A DNA stretch of 5,086 bases from JANNRW01 sp031401815 (GTDB lineage: Bacteria > Desulfobacterota > Desulfuromonadia > Geobacterales > DSM-12255), in the NCBI GenBank assembly GCA_031401815.1, contig JANNRW010000265.1, positions 1-5,086 of the forward strand, written 5' to 3'. Of the stretch, positions 1 through 4,420 are shown in pieces. Position 1 is the stretch's first letter; each line of letters starts with the position of its first letter. The notes under the pieces were generated by a model. That model ran no database searches, was not told the origin of the DNA, and was given only the letters and a program-made list of their open reading frames with translations. Both the position numbers and the translations under genes were made by a program.

Positions 1-19
1 GTATGAAGTGAGAATCAAG

Positions 20-53
20 AGCAAGGCTCCCTCCTCCAGGAGGGAGCCTTGCT
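20..53 (-). terminator. Terminator hairpin of the rubrerythrin gene
   Basis: A perfect 16-bp inverted repeat (20-35 with 38-53) is separated by only two bases, so the real loop will open to four or more. It begins 10 bases beyond the rubrerythrin stop codon in the direction of that gene. The following bases on the minus strand are only moderately T-rich (CTTGATTCT), so termination would rest mainly on the very stable GC-rich stem. It may act in both directions, since the neighbour to the left is outside the window. Confidence 0.8.
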
Positions 54-63
54 TGCGAAAGGA

Positions 64-600
64 TCAGTAATGGTCTTCCACCAGTTCGAAATAAGCCTGG
101 GGGTGTTTGCATACCGGACAGAGCTTCAGTGCTTCCACCCCTTCATGGATATGTCCGCAGTTGATGCAGCGCCAGCGGACACTCTCTTTTTTGCTGAAGA
201 AACTCCCTGTCTCCACCTCTTCAAGGAGTTTTCGGTAACGCTCGCGATGCGCAGCCTCAATCCTGCCAATAGCTTCAAACATGAAGGCTGCTTCTGAAAA
301 ACCCTCTTCCCGTGCTTCCCGAGCCATACGGGGATACATGTCTGTGCACTCCTCATGCTCGCCGGCTGCAGAGGCACGCAGATTGTCAACTGTCGAACCT
401 ATCCCCCCCAGCAGCTTGAAATGGAGCTTGGCATGTTCCTTCTCATTGTCGGCAGTCTCCAGAAAGATTGAAGCAATCTTTTCATACCCCTCCTTTTTTG
501 CGACCGAGGCAAAATAGGTGTACTTGTTGCGAGCCTGTGATTCCCCTGCAAATGCATCCATGAGGTTCTTTTCTGTTTTTGTCCCCTTGAGTTCAGGCAT
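64..600 (-). CDS. rbr: Rubrerythrin (diiron peroxidase with C-terminal rubredoxin domain)
   Basis: The 178-residue product is a rubrerythrin, a cytoplasmic non-haem iron protein that reduces hydrogen peroxide to water using electrons from rubredoxin or NAD(P)H-linked reductases in anaerobes. Residues 1-135 form the ferritin-like four-helix domain. Visible diiron ligands are E20 (GESQARNKY), E53 and H56 (ExxH), E95/E98 (EAREEG) and E115/H118 (EAAH). Residues 140-178 form the rubredoxin-like iron site with C145, C148, C161 and C164 (CINCGH, CPVC). The length is close to the usual ~190 residues and both metal sites are complete, so the enzyme should be active. The ATG is preceded at six bases by AGGGGAG. 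The gene is monocistronic: a strong promoter lies just upstream and a terminator hairpin directly downstream. It is divergent from the diguanylate cyclase gene. Confidence 0.97.
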   Translation of the reverse strand: MPELKGTKTEKNLMDAFAGESQARNKYTYFASVAKKEGYEKIASIFLETADNEKEHAKLHFKLLGGIGSTVDNLRASAAGEHEECTDMYPRMAREAREEGFSEAAFMFEAIGRIEAAHRERYRKLLEEVETGSFFSKKESVRWRCINCGHIHEGVEALKLCPVCKHPQAYFELVEDHY

Positions 601-612
601 ATGTGACTCCCC

Positions 613-627
613 TAATAATTATTGAGA
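613..627. promoter_or_regulatory. Possible repressor operator at the rbr start site (PerR-box-like)
   Basis: A perfect 10-base palindrome AATAATTATT (614-623) lies immediately downstream of the predicted rbr start point and upstream of the Shine-Dalgarno sequence. In a 7-1-7 layout (613-627) I count about 10 of 14 matches to a PerR/Fur-type box (TTATAATNATTATAA), with the left half better than the right. PerR control of rubrerythrin is known in several anaerobes, and the position suits a repressor. The match is partial, so this is a candidate only. Confidence 0.35.
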
Positions 628-631
628 AGAT

Positions 632-660
632 ATTATGTTCAGGAAAATGTAAATTGTCAA
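632..660 (-). promoter_or_regulatory. Sigma-70 type promoter of rbr
   Basis: On the minus strand a perfect TTGACA (655-660) is followed after exactly 17 bases by CATAAT (632-637), five of six matches to the -10 consensus. Transcription would start near 625, about 25 bases before the rbr start codon, giving a short leader that just holds the ribosome binding site. This is inferred from consensus matching only. Confidence 0.75.
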
Positions 661-773
661 CCAGGTAAGGATGTACCGGTTTGTTATTGCAGAGATATTC
701 AGATCTTTGTGCGAAAAATACCAAAAAAACTGCATTTTCGCTTATACTCATTAAAAAGCAGGCAGGTGTAAAC

Positions 774-2048
774 ATGAAGAGGCTTGGAAGTTTCGCCAGC
801 AGACTGTTTGATATGTACAGCCCGGTCAGGAGTTTTCTGACTCATCTGAGCTGGGTGTTGGCGGTTGTTATAGCTGCGCTTTACCTTGGCATTTACTACA
901 GAAATGACAAACTACTTTTACAGGGGGTAAGGGATCAGGCATCTTCAGCGCTTGATTTTATTGTAAAGACAAGAACATGGAACTCAGGATACGGGGCTGT
1001 ATATGTTGAAAAGCAGACCGGAGTTGAAACAAATCCATACATAGGCAAACTTGGCATTGAGCCTGACATAGAGGCCATAGACGGAAGAGTGTTTACTATG
1101 CGCAACCCTGCCATGATGACACGCGAACTCTCGAATCTTTTCGAGAGCGGAGAAGGTTTGCAGTTCAAAATAACGAGTCTTAAACCTGTAAATCCCGAAA
1201 ACAGACCTGACCGGTTTGAGGAGAGTGCCCTCAGGAAATTCGAACAGGGGGTTCAGGAGGTTTGGGAAGTTGAGAAAAAAAACGGATCATCACACTTCAG
1301 GTTCATGAAACCACTCCTGATTGAGGCTCCATGTCTTAAGTGTCATTCTGTTACTGGGTACAAGGTTGGGGAGATTCGGGGTGGAATCAGCATCAGCATC
1401 CCTTTCACCCCACTTGAGAAGCAGATGAAGATCAACAGGTGGATCTTTCTTCTTCTCTCACTGGTTACCATCTCTCTTGTCTTATGGGCCTTGTACTACA
1501 TGGCCGGGCAGATGGTCAATCAGCTGCAAATCGCTCAGGAGCAGCTACGGGAGGCATCAATAACAGACCCATTGACAGGGATGAAAAACAGGAGATTCAT
1601 AATGGAGAGGCTTGAGGATGAATTTCAGCGCTCTCAAAGGCTGATGACCCCTCTTGGTCTGATTATGATCGATATTGACCATTTCAAAAGTATTAACGAC
1701 ACTTACGGGCATCTGTTCGGAGATTATGTGTTGAAAGCAGTGGCAGGACTGATTGTTGAAAATAAACGCATATATGACATTGCCGGGAGGTTTGGTGGTG
1801 AAGAGTTTCTGATAGTGGCACCGGAAGTACTTCCCGAAGATATCGTCAATCTTGCCGAGAGGATAAGGGTAATTATCGAGCAGGAGGTTATGGAGGACAA
1901 AGGCAATGTCGTCAAAGTAACCATAAGCATCGGAATGGCTGTTATGAATTCTGAAGACATTTCGTCCGAGACCTTGCTGTCAAGAGCTGATAATGCGCTT
2001 TACAAGGCAAAACGGGAGGGGCGAAACAGGGTCAGCATGGCTTGTTGA
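774..2048 (+). CDS. Membrane diguanylate cyclase with periplasmic haem-type (Tll0287-like/DUF3365) sensor domain
   Basis: The 424-residue product should make c-di-GMP from two GTP in response to a periplasmic cue. A membrane segment at about residues 24-41 leads into a periplasmic domain (about 45-220) of the Tll0287-like/DUF3365 type, with the typical NPENRPDRFE stretch (140-149) and CLKCH (187-191), a covalent c-haem site. A second membrane helix (222-243) and a short helical linker precede the GGDEF domain (262-422). This has DPLTG, IDIDHFK (299-305), an intact GGEEF active site (341-345) and RIYD (332-335) exactly five residues before it, the usual feedback-inhibition I-site. The ATG at 774 has AGGTG five bases upstream. 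An in-frame TTG at 681 would add 31 residues lacking export character and is less likely. A TATACT at 743-748 may be its -10, though no good -35 is seen. It is divergent from rbr. Confidence 0.93.
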   Translation: MKRLGSFASRLFDMYSPVRSFLTHLSWVLAVVIAALYLGIYYRNDKLLLQGVRDQASSALDFIVKTRTWNSGYGAVYVEKQTGVETNPYIGKLGIEPDIEAIDGRVFTMRNPAMMTRELSNLFESGEGLQFKITSLKPVNPENRPDRFEESALRKFEQGVQEVWEVEKKNGSSHFRFMKPLLIEAPCLKCHSVTGYKVGEIRGGISISIPFTPLEKQMKINRWIFLLLSLVTISLVLWALYYMAGQMVNQLQIAQEQLREASITDPLTGMKNRRFIMERLEDEFQRSQRLMTPLGLIMIDIDHFKSINDTYGHLFGDYVLKAVAGLIVENKRIYDIAGRFGGEEFLIVAPEVLPEDIVNLAERIRVIIEQEVMEDKGNVVKVTISIGMAVMNSEDISSETLLSRADNALYKAKREGRNRVSMAC

Positions 2049-2057
2049 GGGTTTTAT

Positions 2058-2210
2058 TTATCTCTGGCTGTCCCATTTATCCCAGCTCCTAATGCTTTTT
2101 ATAGATTGAATTACCTTCATAAAAACCGTACTATCCACCCACCAAAAGACAAAAACGGAAAAAAAGATGAATGCCCCGTAAGGCTTCCACGGAAGTGTCA
2201 GGCCTAACAT
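2058..2210 (-). CDS. Possible small membrane protein or C-terminal remnant of one
   Basis: I do not recognise this frame. From ATG at 2210 it encodes 50 residues: LGLTLPWKPYG, a hydrophobic run of Phe, Val and Trp, then a basic, Trp-containing tail ending SWDKWDSQR. The same frame stays open upstream to 2297, where it becomes antisense to the DUF4160 gene, and would add a second hydrophobic stretch from a TTG at 2267. No Shine-Dalgarno sequence precedes either start. It ends nine bases after the convergent cyclase gene. The layout fits the 3' end of a membrane-protein gene cut off by the DUF4160-DUF2442 cassette. It also fits chance, because poly-A runs on the plus strand give Phe-rich antisense frames. 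Confidence 0.22.
   Translation of the reverse strand: MLGLTLPWKPYGAFIFFSVFVFWWVDSTVFMKVIQSIKSIRSWDKWDSQR
2106..2134 (+). promoter_or_regulatory. Weak candidate promoter for the DUF4160-DUF2442 pair
   Basis: TTGAAT (2106-2111), a 17-base spacer and TACTAT (2129-2134) give four of six matches in each box with ideal spacing. It lies about 120 bases upstream of the DUF4160 start. It is the best match I found on the plus strand between 2049 and 2260, but it is well within what chance can give. Confidence 0.25.
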
Positions 2211-2260
2211 GAGACATTTTACAATCAGGAAAACATGGAGTAACGAAAGGAGAAATGAAA

Positions 2261-2509
2261 ATGCCAATAATTGCGCGTTTTTACGGGATTTTGATTAAAA
2301 TGTACTTCAAGGAACATGGCGTCCCCCATTTTCACGCCATTTATGGTGAGTTCAACGGAGTATATGATATTCAAAGCTGCGAAATTATCGAAGGAGATCT
2401 ACCAGCCAGAGCAGATCGTATGGTTCGAGATTGGACACAGAATTACCAAGCCGAGTTATTGGAAATGTGGAAGACACAGCAATTCAAGCAACTTCCTGGA
2501 TTGGAGTGA
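2261..2509 (+). CDS. DUF4160 family protein
   Basis: The product is an 82-residue member of DUF4160, a small bacterial family without an established biochemical function. Diagnostic features are the N-terminal ARFYGILIKMYFKEHG, the histidine cluster H19, H23 and H25 in PHFHAIYG (22-29), EGDLPARA (44-51) and the conserved tryptophan-containing C-terminal helix. Length is typical. I chose ATG 2261 rather than the in-frame ATG at 2255 because family members begin MPxIARFYG, and AAAGGAG (2246-2252) sits eight bases from 2261 but only two from 2255. The stop is seven bases before the DUF2442 start, so the two are almost certainly co-transcribed. DUF4160 and DUF2442 are often adjacent, which has prompted toxin-antitoxin-like suggestions, but nothing here shows which would act on what. 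The pair looks AT-richer than its flanks, hinting at horizontal origin. Confidence 0.88.
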   Translation: MPIIARFYGILIKMYFKEHGVPHFHAIYGEFNGVYDIQSCEIIEGDLPARADRMVRDWTQNYQAELLEMWKTQQFKQLPGLE

Positions 2510-2516
2510 TATTGCC

Positions 2517-2774
2517 ATGGCAACTTACCCAAAAGTAAAGTCAGTAAAGCCGCTTTCAGGAAAACATCTCCTTGTTACATTCATAACAGGTGACACGAAA
2601 GTTTATGACTGTTCTCCTCTCCTCGAAGAATCCCCTTTCTACCCGCTTAAAGATGACGCCTTTTTTAAAAACGTCCACGTAGATCAAACCGGTTATGGCA
2701 TTTTGTGGAATGACAATGTTGATCTTAGTGAATCTGAGTTGTGGATAAATGGCAAGGATGAAATGTCCAACTAG
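2517..2774 (+). CDS. DUF2442 family protein
   Basis: The product is an 85-residue DUF2442 protein, a compact alpha/beta domain of unknown function. The family pattern is complete: VKPLSGKHLLVTFITGDTKVYD (residues 9-31, a beta hairpin), PLLEESPFYPLKD (34-46), FFKNVHVDQTGYGILW (49-64) and DLSESELWINGK (69-80). The ATG at 2517 was chosen because it opens directly into the conserved core (MATYPKV) and has GGAG (2503-2506) ten bases upstream, inside the end of the DUF4160 gene. An overlapping frame from 2316 is a shadow. Several DUF2442 proteins elsewhere carry a helix-turn-helix domain at the C-terminus; this one ends right after the core and does not. A two-gene operon with DUF4160 is clear; no terminator with a T-tract follows. 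Confidence 0.88.
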   Translation: MATYPKVKSVKPLSGKHLLVTFITGDTKVYDCSPLLEESPFYPLKDDAFFKNVHVDQTGYGILWNDNVDLSESELWINGKDEMSN

Positions 2775-2847
2775 CGGCTCGACCAGATCGCTCGGAAAGA
2801 CTAGGCGGGCTGGTCAGCAATATGGCGTTCAAATATTCATAACTGCT

Positions 2848-2970
2848 GAACACCAGGCATATGACAACTGCGCCGTCTGTCCCATCGTCTTCAATGTTTA
2901 TGAAGGACTCAAGAGTGAATTGTGGCGGGCGGGAAAAGGTGGGCAGGGTGCACGGGAGGTGAGTGGATGA
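2848..2970 (+). pseudogene. 3' remnant of an unidentified gene coupled to the zinc-ribbon gene
   Basis: A frame open from 2749 to a TGA at 2968-2970 has protein-like character only in its last 40 codons: HQAYDNCAVCPIVFNVYEGL, then a basic, glycine-rich end. It carries a CxxC (codons 2869-2871 and 2878-2880). Its stop overlaps the zinc-ribbon start as ATGA, the standard arrangement of translationally coupled genes, which argues it was real. No credible start with a Shine-Dalgarno sequence exists: the ATGs at 2749 and 2758 lie inside the DUF2442 gene and lead through non-conserved sequence. I infer that the DUF4160-DUF2442 cassette replaced its 5' part. I cannot name the family. It could still be translated from an unrecognised start. 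Confidence 0.4.
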
Positions 2971-3227
2971 CGGTAATAATAAACTTTCAGTGTAAAAAGT
3001 GCCGCAAAGTCTTTGACTCTGATGTCGGTTCGGTTGAGGTCGATGAAAAAACCTGGCGGCCCATTTTCGGCGACAAAATTTTCTGTCCTGAGTGCGGTGA
3101 ACGCTCTCCGGATGATGTATTCCTCACCGAGCGAGGACAGAGCCAGCTTACCGCTGCCACGTTTGATTTTGATGATGACGGGCTTGATGATGACGTCGAT
3201 CCGGATGAACCTAGAAAAAGCACTTAA
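2967..3227 (+). CDS. Zinc-ribbon protein, truncated by an inserted repeat element
   Basis: The present frame encodes 86 residues. An N-terminal zinc ribbon has C9 and C12 (CKKC) and C40 and C43 (CPEC), followed by a strongly acidic segment (about 67-81, DFDDDGLDDD). Function is unknown; such ribbons usually bind a nucleic acid or protein partner. ATG 2967 is supported by GGGAGGTGA (2954-2962) at seven bases and by the ATGA overlap with the frame upstream; a GTG at 2922 is less likely. Only codons 1-81 are original: after DPDE the residues PRKST and the TAA stop are encoded by an inverted-repeat element. Beyond the element the reading frame resumes in phase (3390-3497), giving 116 residues if the insertion is removed. 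The truncated form keeps a complete ribbon and might still fold. Confidence 0.75.
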   Translation: MTVIINFQCKKCRKVFDSDVGSVEVDEKTWRPIFGDKIFCPECGERSPDDVFLTERGQSQLTAATFDFDDDGLDDDVDPDEPRKST

Positions 3228-3384
3228 CACAGAGACACAGAGGCACGGAGATAGTCATTACAGAGACTTAGATAAAATATCAGCTTCATTTATGTTCACC
3301 TTTCAGGTTGTAAGGTGATTTCAAATAATCTCAATGATTTCCTCTGCGTCTCGGTGTCTCTGTGTTTCAACTGCCGTTTTTAGG
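3210..3384. mobile_element. MITE-like inverted-repeat element inserted in the zinc-ribbon gene
   Basis: The ~175-bp element begins CCTAGAAAAAGCACTT and ends with the near-complement, bringing together imperfect terminal inverted repeats of about 42 bases. The core arms, 3226-3250 and 3342-3366, match at 21 of 25 positions and contain the AACACAGAGACAC motif that I know as a very common dispersed repeat in many bacterial genomes. A small internal hairpin is present (TCACCTT 3296-3302 with AAGGTGA 3312-3318). It has no coding capacity. Direct repeats GGATGAA flank it at 3203-3209 and 3383-3389; because the element's own end reads TAGG, the true target duplication may be only ATGAA. Removing 3210-3389 (180 bp) restores the host reading frame. 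Confidence 0.8.
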
Positions 3385-3389
3385 ATGAA

Positions 3390-3497
3390 ATCTTCGGGGC
3401 TATGGAGGGGACATGCAGCGGCTGTGACAGTTTCCTGCCGGTGAATGATCTGGGTACCGTCGCCGCGGAAATCGCCGTCGATCTGTCATCGCTTTGA
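3390..3497 (+). pseudogene. 3' part of the interrupted zinc-ribbon gene
   Basis: This is the continuation of the zinc-ribbon gene beyond the inserted element, in the same phase as codon 81. It encodes 35 residues, IFGAMEGTCSGCDSFLPVND and a short tail ending DLSSL before TGA. It contains another CxxC (CSGC), suggesting the intact protein had a second metal site. No second cysteine pair follows NDLG in any frame, so the extreme 3' end may have decayed or be shorter than in relatives. A TAG directly before it (3381-3383) and the lack of a ribosome binding site mean it is not translated now. A terminator-like hairpin follows seven bases later. Confidence 0.65.
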
Positions 3498-3503
3498 TAT
3501 TTA

Positions 3504-3542
3504 GAGCTTATGGCTGATGATTGACGCTAAGCTCCTGTTTTT
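3504..3542 (+). terminator. Terminator-like hairpin after the zinc-ribbon gene
   Basis: GAGCTTA (3504-3510) pairs with TAAGCTC (3528-3534), and GC/GC extends the stem inward past a two-base bulge. Five Ts (3538-3542) follow after CTG. It starts seven bases after the stop at 3497, which supports that stop as the original gene end. The stem is short and only moderately GC-rich. Confidence 0.45.
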
Positions 3543-3548
3543 GCCATA

Positions 3549-3577
3549 TTGACATCTTAAACCCATAACAGTAATGT
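3549..3577 (+). promoter_or_regulatory. Candidate promoter of the next transcription unit
   Basis: A perfect TTGACA (3549-3554) sits just after the preceding terminator-like hairpin. At 17 bases spacing the -10 would be TAATGT (3572-3577), only three of six matches, so strength is doubtful. A start near 3584 would give a leader of about 150 bases containing the hairpin at 3664-3705. Confidence 0.3.
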
Positions 3578-3655
3578 ATTGAACTTAATGGGACTTTTTT
3601 GTTTAATGTGTTTCGGGGTGCGGATGTATTTTTGTTCAGAAGGGAATAGATGGAG

Positions 3656-3705
3656 CGCGCAAGGACCGCTACAGCCGGTTTGATACCGGTTGCGCGGTCT
3701 TTTTT
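3656..3705 (+). terminator. Leader terminator/attenuator hairpin with a competing pairing
   Basis: GACCGC (3664-3669) pairs with GCGGTC (3694-3699), with a nested CCGGT/ACCGG stem (3675-3679 with 3685-3689) and a run of six Ts (3700-3705): a good intrinsic terminator. CGCGCAA (3656-3662) can instead pair with TTGCGCG (3690-3696), which uses the terminator's right arm and would prevent its formation. It lies 31 bases before the ATG at 3737 with no complete gene before it, so it is either a leader attenuator for that gene or the end of a small RNA. Confidence 0.6.
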
Positions 3706-3736
3706 AGTTTACACAACACCGAAACCGGGGGTGAGC

Positions 3737-3928
3737 ATGAAAACGCGATTAAATCTTAAACCGGGCCAGAAAGGGACCATGGAGTCTGCCGGACTTAGGG
3801 GAAATCTGCTGCAAATCCGTCTGGCCGGCCCATATCCAGCCGCTTTCTCGGTCAATAGAACAACTATTGCCCTTCAAAATCGACTGAATCTGTTCTCGAC
3901 CAGCCGAATTTTCGCTTGGATTTCCTAA
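3737..3928 (+). pseudogene. 5' part of a split gene of the MKTRLNLKPGQKGT type
   Basis: The ATG at 3737 is preceded by GGGGGTGAG (3727-3735). The first 14 codons, MKTRLNLKPGQKGT, look like the start of a small conserved protein that I associate with Geobacter-type genomes, function unknown. From codon 15 or 16 the frame enters an inserted inverted-repeat element and runs through meaningless sequence to a TAA at 3926-3928, giving a 63-residue product of which about 49 residues come from the element. The frame is also open upstream to an ATG at 3650, but that would translate the terminator hairpin and lacks a ribosome binding site. The rest of the gene lies at 3945-4265 in a different phase. 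Confidence 0.7.
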
Positions 3929-3943
3929 GTCAGGCAGACTCCA
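3780..3943. mobile_element. MITE-like inverted-repeat element inserted in the KPGQKGT gene
   Basis: The left end (3780-3806) and the complement of the right end (3919-3943) share TGGAGTCTGCC, then GACTTAGG and AAATC, with one mismatch and a two-base gap: terminal inverted repeats of about 25 bases. Inside are a CAATAG/CTATTG hairpin (3853-3858 with 3864-3869) and a GGCCGGCC palindrome near 3823. There is no transposase coding capacity, so it would depend on a transposase elsewhere. Its exact edges are uncertain by a base or two. Removing 163 bases (3780-3942) rejoins the host frame as KGTKALVEKYG. No clear target duplication is visible. It is unrelated in sequence to the element at 3210-3384. 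Confidence 0.78.
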
Positions 3944-3944
3944 G

Positions 3945-4265
3945 GCGCTGGTCGAAAAGTACGGCGACTCCCTTGTCTGTGTTCGCTACCGGTACGACGA
4001 GGCAAACCGCACCCGGATCAAGACGGTGGAACTTATCGTGGAGATGAAGGAATTGCCGGCAAAGCAGCCCAGGTTTGCCGACGACGCGCAAGTTCCGGTA
4101 AGGATTGCCAATGGCGAAACGGGATTGGGGAAATTTGCCAGAAAGATGGGTGGGAAATGGGCTGTAGATGTCAAGCTGTGGTACATCCAGTACGGGAAAA
4201 TCAAAGGGACGGAGCTTGAACAGCATATAGTTTTGGATGCGTTGGAGAAGGGCAAATCTCAATGA
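3945..4265 (+). pseudogene. 3' part of the split KPGQKGT-type gene
   Basis: The 106 codons starting ALVEKYGDSLVCVRYRYDEA and ending before a TGA at 4263-4265 are the bulk of a small soluble protein. Features include KTVELIVEMKE, VPVRIANGE and a C-terminal region with KMGGKWAVDVKLWYIQYGKI and ELEQHIVLDA. Joined to codons 1-14 upstream plus one junction codon it makes 121 residues. I recall similar proteins as conserved hypotheticals in Desulfuromonadota; no catalytic motif is apparent and I assign no function. The sequence is free of internal stops, so the disruption is probably recent. The only start codon in frame is a GTG at 4026, without a Shine-Dalgarno sequence, which would lose the conserved RYRYDE region, so translation is doubtful. 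Confidence 0.7.
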
Positions 4266-4349
4266 AAGAATCTGATATCAGCAGGCATTAGATGCCGATG
4301 CGATAATCATGAAAATCGTGAAAGTATCCAATAGTATATGCTTTACCAG

Positions 4350-4387
4350 GTATCTTATCTTAGATGCCAGGATCTAAGATAAGATAC
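4350..4387. repeat. Perfect 16-6-16 inverted repeat (first palindrome)
   Basis: GTATCTTATCTTAGAT (4350-4365) and its exact complement (4372-4387) flank the six-base centre GCCAGG. No T-tract follows on either side, so it is a poor terminator. It has the same geometry, and the same GTAT/ATAC outer ends, as the palindrome at 4527-4564. It is followed 13 bases later by ATGTTCCA, the same eight bases that open the ATPase gene. It may be an operator or the relic of a duplicated control region. Confidence 0.8.
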
Positions 4388-4420
4388 AAATACAGAATAA
4401 ATGTTCCATTTGGGTAGATC

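Noticed and set aside
681..773. TTG start at 681 for the diguanylate cyclase
   Set aside because: No Shine-Dalgarno sequence, the added 31 residues are not conserved-looking, and ATG 774 has a ribosome binding site just before a normal membrane-anchor start.
2765..2833. Integron attC-like site after DUF2442 (GTCCAAC at 2765-2771, hairpin 2777-2818, GTT at 2827-2829)
   Set aside because: The right core would read GTTCAAA, not GTTRRRY, and does not pair with the left box beyond AAC/GTT; spacing between inner stem and core is also unequal.
2922..2966. GTG start at 2922 for the zinc-ribbon protein
   Set aside because: ATG 2967 has a strong GGGAGGTGA at proper spacing and an ATGA overlap with the upstream frame.
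2898..3230. Minus-strand frame opposite the zinc-ribbon gene
   Set aside because: The plus strand carries the CxxC pairs and ribosome binding site; the antisense frame reflects acidic Asp/Glu codons read backwards.
3226..3366. CRISPR repeat interpretation of the AACACAGAGACAC arms
   Set aside because: There are only two copies, in inverted orientation, about 90 bases apart; the arrangement is a terminal inverted repeat pair.
3587..3602. Sigma-54-like TGGGAC...TTG promoter
   Set aside because: The GG-to-GC distance is one base short and the -12 GC is absent; the match rests on a T-run.
3602..3705. c-di-GMP (GEMM) riboswitch in the leader, considered because of the nearby cyclase
   Set aside because: The conserved GEMM core and tetraloop-receptor features are not recognisable; only a terminator with a competing stem is visible.
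3930..4262. Minus-strand frames opposite the split KPGQKGT gene
   Set aside because: The plus strand shows a continuous, protein-like frame that rejoins with the upstream part; the minus-strand frames have no recognisable features or start signals.
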